Positions 15,795 to 24,074 of a stretch of DNA of 32,477 nt are shown here, piece by piece. Origin of the DNA: an uncultured Lachnospiraceae bacterium (GTDB lineage: Bacteria > Bacillota > Clostridia > Lachnospirales > Lachnospiraceae); assembly GCA_910577275.1 (NCBI GenBank), contig CAJTMW010000002.1, forward strand, positions 223,817-256,293, written 5' to 3'. Under the pieces are notes generated by a model. The model did no database searches, was not told the DNA's origin, and saw nothing but the letters and a program-made list of their open reading frames with translations. The first letter of the stretch is position 1. The number at the start of each line of letters is the position of its first letter. The position numbers were made by a program, and so were the translations under genes.

Positions 15795-17291
15795 ATGATG
15801 AGAAGTTTGTTTGCTGGTGTGGCAGGCCTGAAAACACACCAGACAAGAATGGACGTTATCGGTAACAATATTGCCAACGTCAATACAACGGCCTATAAAT
15901 CACAGTCCATGGTATTCAGTGATTTGATGTATCAGACCACAAGGGCAGCTTCCGGCGCGAACGCAACCACAGGCGTGGGCGGCGTGAACGCAAGACAGAT
16001 TGGTCTTGGTTCCAAGACCAGCTCCATCAAGACGGCAATTACCAGCCAGGGCGCGGCGCAGAGTACCAACGACCCCTTTGATATCATGATTAACGGAAGC
16101 TCTTTCTTCATCGTTAACAACGGGCAGGAAAACTTCTTTACCAGAGATGGTTCTTTCTACATCGACGGCGCAGGAAATCTGGTTATGACCAGTACCGGTT
16201 ATAATCTGATGGGCTGGGGTGTGAATGAAGAAACCGGGGAGATTCAGAAAGGGAATGTTCAGCCGCTTAAGATTATGACAACGGAGAATATGACCTATGA
16301 CCCGCAGGTTACTACCGATGCCGTGATTGACGGTATTATCGACAGGTTTGATACGGATTTGGATACTACTGAAGGCCGAATCATGAACTTGGAGTTTTTT
16401 GATAATCAGGGTTACAAATATACGGCACAGTTTAGTGTGCATGATGTCGATGGAGAGCATGGAAAGTTTTATGTACAGTTAGACCAGATAAAGGATGCGG
16501 ATGGAAAATCAGTTTTCTCGACAACAGATGCAAATGGGGTTACAACATTCAATGGTGTAACTTTTGGAAAGAACATAACAATACCTTCAGTTGCAGCTGA
16601 TGGTACCGCAACTACCAAAACAGTAAAGAATGCAGTTATTCTTAGCTTTGTCGATGGTAAAGGAACATTTGAAGGTGTTGGTGGAGATGGATACACCGCA
16701 GGAGCAAATGGTGCGATAGGTACTGTTCAAGGAACCCTATCAAAAGACCCAATATCTTTGACCTTTACACAACCGAATTTTTTGGCCAATCAAGATGACC
16801 TTCCGGCAGGAAAGACGCCCGGTGTGATTTCTATCGACTTCTCCGGCTGTCTCAACTACAACAAAAACGGCACTTCAACAATGGGCGCCCTTGCCGGTGA
16901 CAAAAAGGGTCTCGGAGCCGGTCTGAAAGTAGGCGAGATGAGCGGCGTTACCGTTCAGAAGGACGGCAAGATTTACGCAACCTATGATAACGGTCAGAGA
17001 AAGCTGCTGGGGCAGATTGCGGCGGCAAGCTTCGCCAATCCCTCCGGTCTTGCAAAGCAGGGCGATAATCTCTATTCTTCAACTATGAACTCCGGCGAGT
17101 TTGACGGCGTTGGTATCGATATCACGGCGGACGGCGGATACATGGAATCCGGCGTACTCGAAATGAGTAACGTGGATTTGGCAGCCGAGTTTACGGAAAT
17201 GATTACCACCCAGAGAGGTTTCCAGGCCAACAGCCGTATTATTACGGTTTCAGATACGCTTCTTGAGGAGCTGACCAATCTTAAGAGATAA
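15795..17291 (+). CDS. flgE: flagellar hook protein FlgE
   Basis: FlgE polymerises into the hook. The protein has 498 residues. The N-terminal rod-type domain has RMDVIGNNIANVNTTAYKSQ (about residues 18-37), the hook core repeats follow, and the C-terminal domain ends with MSNVDLAAEFTEMITTQRGF and LLEELTNLKR, all standard. The central part (about residues 196-335) is AT-rich, about 40% GC by hand count, against 53-55% on both sides, and uses CAA for Gln where the rest uses CAG. This region forms the surface-exposed hook domain. It starts behind AAGGAGGTCATTTTAGCT; either ATG of the initial pair could serve. Confidence 0.97.
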   Translation: MMRSLFAGVAGLKTHQTRMDVIGNNIANVNTTAYKSQSMVFSDLMYQTTRAASGANATTGVGGVNARQIGLGSKTSSIKTAITSQGAAQSTNDPFDIMINGSSFFIVNNGQENFFTRDGSFYIDGAGNLVMTSTGYNLMGWGVNEETGEIQKGNVQPLKIMTTENMTYDPQVTTDAVIDGIIDRFDTDLDTTEGRIMNLEFFDNQGYKYTAQFSVHDVDGEHGKFYVQLDQIKDADGKSVFSTTDANGVTTFNGVTFGKNITIPSVAADGTATTKTVKNAVILSFVDGKGTFEGVGGDGYTAGANGAIGTVQGTLSKDPISLTFTQPNFLANQDDLPAGKTPGVISIDFSGCLNYNKNGTSTMGALAGDKKGLGAGLKVGEMSGVTVQKDGKIYATYDNGQRKLLGQIAAASFANPSGLAKQGDNLYSSTMNSGEFDGVGIDITADGGYMESGVLEMSNVDLAAEFTEMITTQRGFQANSRIITVSDTLLEELTNLKR

Positions 17292-17318
17292 GGTAAGTAA
17301 GAAATAGTAATTTATGGA

Positions 17319-17353
17319 TTAAAGGGAACTGGCTGCACCATAGTTCCCTTTAA
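17319..17353 (+). terminator. stem-loop after flgE
   Basis: TTAAAGGGAACT (17319-17330) pairs perfectly with AGTTCCCTTTAA (17342-17353), a 12-bp stem with an 11-base loop, 27 bases behind the flgE stop. It is followed by TTTATGTG, so the T-run is short. It can work as a partial terminator or as a 3' stabiliser that gives more flgE message than downstream messages. Confidence 0.6.
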
Positions 17354-17368
17354 TTTATGTGAAAATGC

Positions 17369-17382
17369 ATATTTGGAAATAT
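17369..17382. repeat. inverted repeat ahead of flbD
   Basis: ATATTT-GG-AAATAT is a perfect 6-2-6 palindrome in the 143-base gap between flgE and flbD, between the stem-loop and the flbD ribosome binding site. It could be an operator or part of a promoter, but no convincing -35/-10 pair overlaps it. Confidence 0.3.
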
Positions 17383-17434
17383 CTTTTAGTACTGTTAAGG
17401 GAAATTTATGTGGAAAAAGGGGGAAAGAAGTGAT

Positions 17435-17620
17435 ATGATAGAAGTCACGAGGATAAACGGCAGTAAAGTGCTGATAAACCCGGATTTAATTGAAATTGTG
17501 GAGGAAACGCCGGATACGGTGGTTGCTTTCACAACAGGAAGAAAATTAATTATAAAAGAAGGTAGACAAGAGGTCAAAAATCTTGTAAAATCATACAGAA
17601 AGGAAATTTTTGCGAATTAA
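17435..17620 (+). CDS. flbD: FlbD/SwrD family flagellar protein
   Basis: A 61-residue protein starting MIEVTRINGSKVLINPDLI with a small beta-rich fold, followed by VVAFTTGRKLIIKEG and a short basic C-terminal helix. This matches the FlbD family (Bacillus SwrD), which increases motor torque and is encoded right after flgE. I chose the ATG at 17435 because the family begins with this methionine; an upstream ATG at 17408 would add nine unrelated residues. Ribosome binding is probably through GGGGGAAAGAAG. It lies 20 bases ahead of motA, which suits a stator-linked role. Confidence 0.93.
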   Translation: MIEVTRINGSKVLINPDLIEIVEETPDTVVAFTTGRKLIIKEGRQEVKNLVKSYRKEIFAN

Positions 17621-17640
17621 CGCAGAAGAGGTGAAAAGTT

Positions 17641-18432
17641 GTGGATTTAGCGTCAATTCTTGGATTAGTGCTTTGTTTCGGTATGCTGGGTTATGGTTGC
17701 ATCAATGCGGCGGGAATTGCTAATATAGGACGTTATGGAGATTTCGCATCTGCGATTATTACATTCGGCGGGGCGTTTTTTGCCGTTCTGGCATCCAAAT
17801 CCCTGTCTGATTACATAGCCGGACTTAAGAGTTTTACTCTTATCTTTAAAGCTCCTTCTTCCAATGTCAAAGAAATGATACAGAAGATTATCGACCTTTC
17901 CAACATTGCCAGAAAGGAAGGCCTTCTTTCGCTGGAAGAAGCGGCGGGCGATTTGGAAGACGAGTTTATGAAGAAGGGAATCCTTCTTATCGTAGACGGT
18001 ACGGACCCCGAATTGGTGCGCGGCATTATGGAAACAGAGCTGATAAGCACGGAATCCAGACATAAGGATAAAATCTCCTTCTGGGAGGATTTGGGCTCCA
18101 TGGGACCTGCGTGGGGTATGATTGGTACTCTGGTAGGTCTTGTTAACATGCTTTACGAGATGGATGACCCGTCAACTCTGGGTCCTTCCATGGCGGTTGC
18201 GCTGATTACCACATTGTACGGTTCGCTTCTGGCAAACTGGATTTGCGCGCCGGTATCAGGAAAGCTGAAAGCAAACAACGCCAACGAAATCATGGTCAAG
18301 GAAATCATGATAGAGGGGCTTCTTTCCATACAGGCGGGCGAGAACCCCAGAGTTATTGAAGAAAAGCTGAAGTCATTCCTGGCACCTAACGACAGGACAA
18401 TAGGCGAAGGCGGAGGTGAAGACGATGGCTAA
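17641..18432 (+). CDS. motA: flagellar motor stator protein MotA
   Basis: MotA surrounds MotB as a 5:2 ion-driven unit that turns the C ring. The 263 residues show two N-terminal membrane helices (about 1-25 and 33-53), a cytoplasmic loop with ARKEGLLSLEEAAGDLED carrying the charged residues that meet FliG, and two further helices with GPAWGMIGTLVGLV (P156) and the proline at 204 in NWICAPVSGKL. Both channel prolines are present. The GTG start follows AGAGGTGAAAAGTT. The 3' end overlaps the motB start by 8 bases, so their translation is probably coupled. Confidence 0.97.
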   Translation: MDLASILGLVLCFGMLGYGCINAAGIANIGRYGDFASAIITFGGAFFAVLASKSLSDYIAGLKSFTLIFKAPSSNVKEMIQKIIDLSNIARKEGLLSLEEAAGDLEDEFMKKGILLIVDGTDPELVRGIMETELISTESRHKDKISFWEDLGSMGPAWGMIGTLVGLVNMLYEMDDPSTLGPSMAVALITTLYGSLLANWICAPVSGKLKANNANEIMVKEIMIEGLLSIQAGENPRVIEEKLKSFLAPNDRTIGEGGGEDDG

Positions 18433-19231
18433 AAAAAAGCAGGAAGAGCCTCCTAAGGGTTCGCCGGCCTGGATGGCCACTTTCTCGGACCTTATGAATC
18501 TGCTTCTTTGCTTCTTCGTTATGTTGTTTGCCATGTCCACTATCGATGCACAGAAGTTTGAACAGGTGGCGGCATCCTTTAACCAGACTTTCAGTATTTT
18601 TGATGCGGGAGCCACGGCGATTGGCGACGGCGTTCTGGTGGGAATGGGCGTCAGTCAGTTAAACGAGCTGGACGACTACATCAACAGCACAGGCAAGAAT
18701 CCCGAAGGCGAGCTTATGCCGGAAAATCTTGAGGCGGCGGCGGAGATGCTGGATGAAGCCAAGCTGGAAAAGTCGGAAGAGATGGCGGAAAAGATTGAAG
18801 AAGTCCTGGAAGAAAAGAATCTTGAGAATGAGATAGATATAGAATTTACCGCTCAGTATGTGCAGCTTACCTTAAACGGAGCGCTCCTTTTTGATTCAGG
18901 CAGCGTGGAGATAAAGGAAGAAGCCATGCCGCTGATGAATCAGCTGGGGATTATCCTGCAGAGATTCAGTCAGGGAACCATCGAGATTGAAGGACATACG
19001 GATAACGTGCCAATGTCGGGCTCCAAGTACTCCAACAATGATGAGCTTTCAAGCGGGCGCGCCCTTTCGGTTTTTTATTATCTGGAAAATAACACCACGC
19101 TGGATTCGGGACTGATTAAGCATTCCGGCAGGGGAGAGTATCAGCCCATTGCGGATAATTCCACCCCGGAAGGAAGGGCAAAGAACAGAAGAGTAGAGAT
19201 TAAGATTTATAACGCGCTCAGCGCTTATTAA
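18425..19231 (+). CDS. motB: flagellar motor stator protein MotB
   Basis: MotB anchors the stator to peptidoglycan and carries the ion-binding aspartate. With the ATG at 18425, 5 bases behind GGAGGTGA, it has 268 residues; a GTG at 18416 is inside that ribosome binding site. The single helix has WMATFSDLMNLLLCFFVMLF with the aspartate at D22. A long helical linker follows (about 70-140), and then the OmpA-like domain with IEIEGHTDNVPMSG and SSGRALSVFYYLE. The residues around the aspartate resemble H+-type MotB, but ion choice cannot be settled from sequence alone. Confidence 0.97.
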   Translation: MAKKKQEEPPKGSPAWMATFSDLMNLLLCFFVMLFAMSTIDAQKFEQVAASFNQTFSIFDAGATAIGDGVLVGMGVSQLNELDDYINSTGKNPEGELMPENLEAAAEMLDEAKLEKSEEMAEKIEEVLEEKNLENEIDIEFTAQYVQLTLNGALLFDSGSVEIKEEAMPLMNQLGIILQRFSQGTIEIEGHTDNVPMSGSKYSNNDELSSGRALSVFYYLENNTTLDSGLIKHSGRGEYQPIADNSTPEGRAKNRRVEIKIYNALSAY

Positions 19232-19252
19232 CAAAGAGAGGTAGTATCTGTT

Positions 19253-19780
19253 ATGAAAAAGAATTTGATTTCCATATTGATATTGGCGTTGCTTATCGTA
19301 AATATTGTACTTACCGCAATCATGATGTTCAGCGTGACCAGCACGAACAGCAAGACTGCGGCTCTCGTGACGGATATTGCGTCGGCAATCAGCCTGGACA
19401 TTGAAGGGATGCGCAGCGGCGCTTCCGCCGTTCCACTTGAGAATACCGTGACATACACGATAGCCGATATGACAATTCTTCTTAAGGATGATACAAATAC
19501 CGAGGAAGGAACGGAAAAGAAAGACCATTACGCTCAGCTTACAGTGGTTTTGTCCATGGATAACAGACATGAAGATTTCGCCGCCAACGGAAGCGGGGAT
19601 TTGTCCAGCAGAGAGGATTTGATTAAAGGACGAATCAGCGATGTGGTAGGCAAATATACATTGAATGAAGCCAAACAGAATACACAGGCAATAACATCTG
19701 ATATTTTAAACAGTATCCAGGGATTGTTTGATTCGGATTTTATCTTTGAAGTAACGCTTGTCAGTCCGCTGTATATGTAG
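19253..19780 (+). CDS. fliL: flagellar basal body-associated protein FliL
   Basis: FliL forms a ring around the stator and supports motor torque. The protein has 175 residues, with a membrane helix at about 5-28 (LISILILALLIVNIVLTAIM), then a stomatin-like extracellular domain including TVTYTIADMTILLKDD, and a C-terminus DSDFIFEVTLVSPLYM. Its position between motB and fliM is normal for Clostridia. A hairpin (CATGCTT 19785-19791 with AAGCATG 19809-19815) lies in the 61-base gap to fliM. Confidence 0.93.
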   Translation: MKKNLISILILALLIVNIVLTAIMMFSVTSTNSKTAALVTDIASAISLDIEGMRSGASAVPLENTVTYTIADMTILLKDDTNTEEGTEKKDHYAQLTVVLSMDNRHEDFAANGSGDLSSREDLIKGRISDVVGKYTLNEAKQNTQAITSDILNSIQGLFDSDFIFEVTLVSPLYM

Positions 19781-19841
19781 ACGTCATGCTTACAGGGATA
19801 TTAAGCGAAAGCATGGCAGAAACGATAGGAGGTGAAATCCT

Positions 19842-20825
19842 GTGAGCGATGTGCTCTCTCAAAGCGAAATAGATAATTTGCTCGCGTCTTTAAACAGCGG
19901 CGAATTAGATATGGACCAGATACAGGAGAATGACGAAAAACAGATAAAGGATTACGACTTCAAGCGGCCCACAAAGTTTTCCAAGGAGCATTTACGAACA
20001 CTTGAGATTATATATGAACATTACGGGAGGCTGGTATCAAACGAACTGCAGGTTTATCTCCGCAAGACGGTACAGGTGACGGTAGCCAGTTCTGAAACCA
20101 CTACTTTTTCGGAGTTTACCAATGCGCTGTCCAATCCTGTTATCCTGGGGATTATCAATTTTCATCCTCTGGTTGGAAATATTATCATGGAAATATCCCC
20201 GAATATCGGTTTTGCCATGATTGACAGAATGCTTGGAGGCGCCGGGCAGCCTTTAGAGAAAACAAGAGAATTCTCGGAAATTGAGATGACAATTCTTCAG
20301 AAGCTGATGGTGGTATGTATGCAGCTCATGAGCGAACCATGGAAGAATGTCTGCGAAATCAATCCCATGATGGAGAGAATCGAAACCAACGCCCAGTTTG
20401 CGCAGATTATTGCGCCGAGCGATATGATAGCAATTGTATCGCTGAATCTGAAGATTGGAGATACTGAGGGACTTATGAATGTCTGTCTTCCGTTCTTTAC
20501 GCTGGAAGACGTGATGGATATGTTAAATACCAAGTACTGGTATTCGACTCTTCAGAAGGATGATAAGACTGATTATGAAGACCAGATAGAGTCGTTGATT
20601 AAGAGAGTGGATGTACCTGTCAAGGCTGTTCTTGGCAGAAGTCAGGTTTCCGTAAACGATTTCCTGAACATTGCAGTAGGAGATATTATACGGCTTGACA
20701 CCAGAGTGGATTCCGATATGAATATTTATGTGGGGAATATCAGGAAGTTCACCGCGTTACCCGGTTCCAGTAAAGATAAATATGCGGTTCGGGTGACATC
20801 AGTACTCAGAGAGGAGGAGGAGTAA
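19842..20825 (+). CDS. fliM: flagellar motor switch protein FliM
   Basis: FliM builds the C-ring wall and receives phospho-CheY. The 327 residues begin with the CheY-binding peptide VLSQSEIDNLL; the middle CheC-like domain (about 40-225) is of the non-catalytic type, and the C-terminal SpoA/FliN domain (about 250-320) ends with VGNIRKFTALPGSSKDKYAV. The GTG start follows the very strong AGGAGGTGA (19828-19836) by 5 bases. FliY begins 3 bases after the stop. Confidence 0.97.
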   Translation: MSDVLSQSEIDNLLASLNSGELDMDQIQENDEKQIKDYDFKRPTKFSKEHLRTLEIIYEHYGRLVSNELQVYLRKTVQVTVASSETTTFSEFTNALSNPVILGIINFHPLVGNIIMEISPNIGFAMIDRMLGGAGQPLEKTREFSEIEMTILQKLMVVCMQLMSEPWKNVCEINPMMERIETNAQFAQIIAPSDMIAIVSLNLKIGDTEGLMNVCLPFFTLEDVMDMLNTKYWYSTLQKDDKTDYEDQIESLIKRVDVPVKAVLGRSQVSVNDFLNIAVGDIIRLDTRVDSDMNIYVGNIRKFTALPGSSKDKYAVRVTSVLREEEE

Positions 20826-20828
20826 AGC

Positions 20829-22088
20829 ATGGATGAGATGCTTTCGCAGGATGAAATAAACGCATTACTTGCCGGTGTGGGGTCTGATGACGCGGGAAGC
20901 AATAATGTATTGGATGAAGACCGTCTTTCAGCTGATACCAAGGATGCAATCGGTGAGATTGCCAATATCAGTATGGGTTCTTCTGCAACTACGCTGTATT
21001 CGCTGGTTAACATGAAGGTTGACATCACGACGCCTGTGGTTACGATGGCAAACTGGGATACGGTTGTAGCTGATTATGAACGTCCCTGTGTTTTTATTCA
21101 GATACATTATACGGCCGGGCTTGACGGTTCCAATATCATGATTCTGAAGGAACATGACGTTAAGGTTATCACGGATTTAATGATGGGAGGGGACGGCAGC
21201 AATACCGACGGAGAAATCGGAGAGCTGCATTTAAGCGCGATATCGGAGGCCATGAATCAGATGATGGGGGCGGCAGCCACTTCATTGTCAACGATGATGG
21301 GAAAGATGATAGATATCAGCCCCCCGGAAGCCAGTGTACTGGATTTAAATGATTTTAAGAGCGGAGGGGACATTGCGCCTTTCCTTGAAGGCAGCTTCGT
21401 AAAAATTGCATTCAGGATGCAGATTGGGGATTTGGTTGACAGTTCCATCATGCAGCTTTATCCTGTTGAGTTTGCGGAAAGCCTGTACGAGAGATTTATT
21501 GCCAAGCAGATGGAAGATGTGGCGGCATCAGCGCCGGAGCCGGCTCCAGCGCCCGAACCTGCGCCTTATATACCGCCGCAGGCGGATATGAGCGCCGGTC
21601 AGATGAATATGGGCGGGGCCATGAACGGTATGTCTGGCGGCATGCAGATGCAGGGCACGCCTATGATGGGCATGGGAATGAACGGCATGCAGATGCAGGG
21701 TATGCCTGTAAATGGAATGGGAATGCAGGGCATGCCCATGAATGGAATGCAGATGCAGGGCATGAACGGTATGCAGATGCAGGGAATGCCAATGATGAAT
21801 ATACAGCCTGCACAATTCCAAAGCTTTAACAATGATATGGGAGCGGTACCGGGACAGGAGAATATCGGGTTAATCAGAGATGTTCCTCTTGACGTTACCG
21901 TGGAGCTTGGAAGAACCAGGAAATCCATATCGGATATATTGGACTTCGCACCGGGAACAATTATAGAGCTTGACAAGATAGCCGGTGAACCTATAGATGT
22001 GCTTGTAAATGGTAAATTCGTTGCCAGAGGCGAGGTCGTGGTAATCGAAGAAAGTTTTGGAGTACGTGTAACAGAAATAGTAAAGTAA
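20829..22088 (+). CDS. fliY: flagellar motor switch phosphatase FliY (CheC-FliN fusion)
   Basis: FliY is the Gram-positive form of FliN; it dephosphorylates phospho-CheY and completes the C ring. The 419 residues contain, in order: a CheY-binding peptide (MLSQDEINALLAG); a CheC domain with both phosphatase centres intact (E43/N46 in GEIANISMG; E140/N143 in SEAMNQMMG); a Pro/Ala stretch; a linker at residues 254-323 with 26 Met among 70 residues, mostly in NGMQMQGM-like units; and a FliN-type SpoA domain (about 345-419, DVTVELGRTRKSISDILDF). Linkers are expected here, but the methionine content is striking. The ATG follows AGGAGGAGGAGTAAAGC. Confidence 0.96.
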   Translation: MDEMLSQDEINALLAGVGSDDAGSNNVLDEDRLSADTKDAIGEIANISMGSSATTLYSLVNMKVDITTPVVTMANWDTVVADYERPCVFIQIHYTAGLDGSNIMILKEHDVKVITDLMMGGDGSNTDGEIGELHLSAISEAMNQMMGAAATSLSTMMGKMIDISPPEASVLDLNDFKSGGDIAPFLEGSFVKIAFRMQIGDLVDSSIMQLYPVEFAESLYERFIAKQMEDVAASAPEPAPAPEPAPYIPPQADMSAGQMNMGGAMNGMSGGMQMQGTPMMGMGMNGMQMQGMPVNGMGMQGMPMNGMQMQGMNGMQMQGMPMMNIQPAQFQSFNNDMGAVPGQENIGLIRDVPLDVTVELGRTRKSISDILDFAPGTIIELDKIAGEPIDVLVNGKFVARGEVVVIEESFGVRVTEIVK

Positions 22089-22106
22089 AAAGGTAGGAGA
22101 GTAAAA

Positions 22107-22469
22107 ATGGCAAAAAATATTTTGGTGGTTGACGATGCTGCTTTTATGCGTATGATGATTAAGGACATTCTCACTAAAAACGGGTATAATGTAGTGGGAG
22201 AAGCGGAAAACGGATTGAAGGCTTTTGAAAAATATAACGAGTTAAAGCCTGATTTGGTTCTGATGGATATTACCATGCCGGAACTGGATGGAATCGGCGC
22301 ACTTAAGAAAATCAAAGCGGCGGACCCCGGGGCAATGGTTGTTATGTGTTCGGCTATGGGTCAGCAGGCCATGGTTATCGACGCAATTCAGAGCGGGGCA
22401 AAGGACTTTATCGTAAAACCTTTCCAGGCTGACCGTGTGCTTGAAGCAGTAAAGAAGGTAATTGGTTAG
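22107..22469 (+). CDS. cheY: chemotaxis response regulator CheY
   Basis: CheY carries the phosphoryl signal from CheA to the motor switch. The single receiver domain of 120 residues has the acidic pair D9/D10, the phosphate-accepting D54 in LVLMDITMPELDG, S82 in VVMCSAMGQQ and K104 in DFIVKPFQ, numbering that agrees with Bacillus CheY. The Ser82 variant of the usual Thr is common in the Firmicutes form. There is no output domain. It lies between fliY and fliO as in Bacillus, next to the phosphatase that removes its signal. Confidence 0.97.
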   Translation: MAKNILVVDDAAFMRMMIKDILTKNGYNVVGEAENGLKAFEKYNELKPDLVLMDITMPELDGIGALKKIKAADPGAMVVMCSAMGQQAMVIDAIQSGAKDFIVKPFQADRVLEAVKKVIG

Positions 22470-22470
22470 T

Positions 22471-22836
22471 ATGCTTTTAGCGGTTATGACAAAGGCGGAC
22501 AGCTATCTGCAGTTTATGACGGTGCTGGTGCTCTTTGTATTTGTGCTTGTGATTACTTACCTGGTTACCAGATGGATAGCAAAATACCAGAAGAATAATG
22601 TAGGATTCAGAAATCTTGAGATTATTGAGACTTGCAGGATTGCTTCAAACAAATATATTCAAATAGTGAGGGCGGGAAGCAAATATCTTGTGATTGCCGT
22701 CGGAAAGGACGAAGTGCATATGCTTTCGGAAGTATCCGGCGAAGAACTCAGTTTTCAGGAAAATCAGGGCCAGACGATGGAGTTTGCTGCTATTCTTGAA
22801 AAAGTAAGGAAACTGAAGGAAAAAGATAAGGAATAA
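22471..22836 (+). CDS. fliO: flagellar biosynthetic protein FliO
   Basis: FliO helps assemble the FliP ring of the export gate. From the ATG at 22471 it has 121 residues; an in-frame TTG at 22462, inside cheY, is the alternative. One membrane helix (about 15-37, VLVLFVFVLVITYLVTRWIA) is followed by a small beta-domain with the family pattern RNLEIIETCRIASNKYIQIV and KYLVIAVGKDEVHMLSEV. Identity is low in this family, but membrane layout and position ahead of fliP make the call strong. Confidence 0.9.
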   Translation: MLLAVMTKADSYLQFMTVLVLFVFVLVITYLVTRWIAKYQKNNVGFRNLEIIETCRIASNKYIQIVRAGSKYLVIAVGKDEVHMLSEVSGEELSFQENQGQTMEFAAILEKVRKLKEKDKE

Positions 22837-22846
22837 GACAACAATT

Positions 22847-23722
22847 ATGAGACAAAGCTTTTCCGTAAAAAAGATAGTAAAGATAATATGCCTGCTTGTT
22901 ATGGTGGGCATATTGTGTGTTATTCCCCGGACGGATGTGAAGGCGGCTTCTCTGGATTCCACTCTGGCAGGAGAGACCGAGGAGCGGACCAATATAACGG
23001 AGCCGGGTTCTTCCGATTCCAGGGATGATTTATCTGAACTTAATATTGCGAATAGTTTGACAATATCTTTAAATAATGGTAACGGGCAGATGAATGGGAC
23101 GCTGCGGATTCTGATTACGCTGACGCTGATAGGTTTGGCACCCATCTTGCTTATCATGCTCACGTCTTTTGTCAGAATTATCATTGTTCTTCATTTTACA
23201 AGGGCGGCTTTAAATACCCAAACGGCACCTCCCAATCAGGTGTTGATTGGGTTAGCTTTGTTTTTAACCTATTTCATCATGCAGCCCACGCTGACGCAGG
23301 TCTATGAGGAAGCGGTTGTCCCCTTTGAGGCAGGAGAAATTACCCAGGATGAATTTTTCAAGGCGGGAATAGAGCCTCTGCGGGAGTTCATGTATAAGCA
23401 GGCCCAGACAAAGGATGTAAAGCTTTTTCTGGAGATTTCCGGTGATGAATGGGACGGGACGCTCGACGGGATTCCTCTTGCGGTACTGATACCAAGCTTC
23501 ATTATCGGCGAGCTGCGGCGGGCGTTTATTATCGGATTTATTATATATATTCCGTTTATTGTAATTGATATGGTGGTAGCGTCCACGCTTATGAGTATGG
23601 GTATGATGATGCTTCCGCCCACAACGATTTCCATGCCGTTTAAGATTCTTCTGTTTGTGCTTGCAGACGGCTGGAATCTGATTATTATGGAGCTCGTGAG
23701 GACATTCTATGTTGTTCCATGA
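22847..23722 (+). CDS. fliP: flagellar export gate protein FliP
   Basis: FliP forms the core pentamer of the export channel. The 291 residues begin with a signal peptide (IVKIICLLVMVGILCVIP, likely cleaved near KAA) and a low-complexity mature N-terminus. The membrane core follows, with ILLIMLTSFVRIIIVLHFTR and TAPPNQVLIGLALFLTYFIM, then SFIIGELRRAFIIGFIIYIP and MLPPTTISMPFKILLFVLAD, all FliP signatures. The ribosome binding site is weak. A 6-bp hairpin (CAGACT/AGTCTG, 23730-23749) lies in the gap to fliQ. Confidence 0.97.
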   Translation: MRQSFSVKKIVKIICLLVMVGILCVIPRTDVKAASLDSTLAGETEERTNITEPGSSDSRDDLSELNIANSLTISLNNGNGQMNGTLRILITLTLIGLAPILLIMLTSFVRIIIVLHFTRAALNTQTAPPNQVLIGLALFLTYFIMQPTLTQVYEEAVVPFEAGEITQDEFFKAGIEPLREFMYKQAQTKDVKLFLEISGDEWDGTLDGIPLAVLIPSFIIGELRRAFIIGFIIYIPFIVIDMVVASTLMSMGMMMLPPTTISMPFKILLFVLADGWNLIIMELVRTFYVVP

Positions 23723-23799
23723 GAGACATCAGACTAAATTTACAGTCTGTGACGACGTGCTATGGAATTGGCACTTAAAGCCTGGAGGGAGAAAAGAAT

Positions 23800-24069
23800 A
23801 TGACAGCTGATGAGGTTACGGCTATTGCCAGTTCGGCGTTATTTTTGATTATCAAGGTCGCCGCGCCGCTTCTTCTGGTATCGCTTGCGGTAGGTCTGAT
23901 TGTCAGCATTTTTCAGACAGTTACGTCCATTCAGGAGCAGACGCTTACGTTTGTTCCGAAAATCGTCGCGATATTTCTGACGCTTATATTGCTTGGAAAC
24001 TGGATATTAACCGAATTGTCCGGTTATATAGTAATGCTCTGGTCGGATTTTGACCGTTATATCAGGTAA
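23800..24069 (+). CDS. fliQ: flagellar export gate protein FliQ
   Basis: A small gate subunit of 89 residues with two membrane helices (about 12-37 and 50-75) joined by the conserved FQTVTSIQEQTLTFVPKIVA. The ATG follows GGAGGGAGAAAAGAAT. It lies between fliP and fliR in the fixed export-gate order, 5 bases ahead of fliR. Confidence 0.97.
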   Translation: MTADEVTAIASSALFLIIKVAAPLLLVSLAVGLIVSIFQTVTSIQEQTLTFVPKIVAIFLTLILLGNWILTELSGYIVMLWSDFDRYIR

Positions 24070-24074
24070 GGCTT

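Noticed and set aside
15900..16460. Reverse-strand 186-residue frame opposite flgE
   Set aside because: Shadow of the conserved N-terminal part of flgE, without ribosome binding site or known protein pattern.
21528..21821. Reverse-strand His/Leu-rich 97-residue frame opposite the FliY linker
   Set aside because: The His-rich text is just the complement of repeated ATGCAG codons; no start signal of its own.
21599..22315. Long reverse-strand open frame (238 aa) opposite fliY and the start of cheY
   Set aside because: It lies fully opposite two well-conserved genes, has no ribosome binding site, and its Ser/Ile/Pro-rich product mirrors the codons of the plus-strand genes.
23766..23781. TGGCAC resembling a sigma-54 -24 element before fliQ
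   Set aside because: The -12 TTGC is missing at the required distance.
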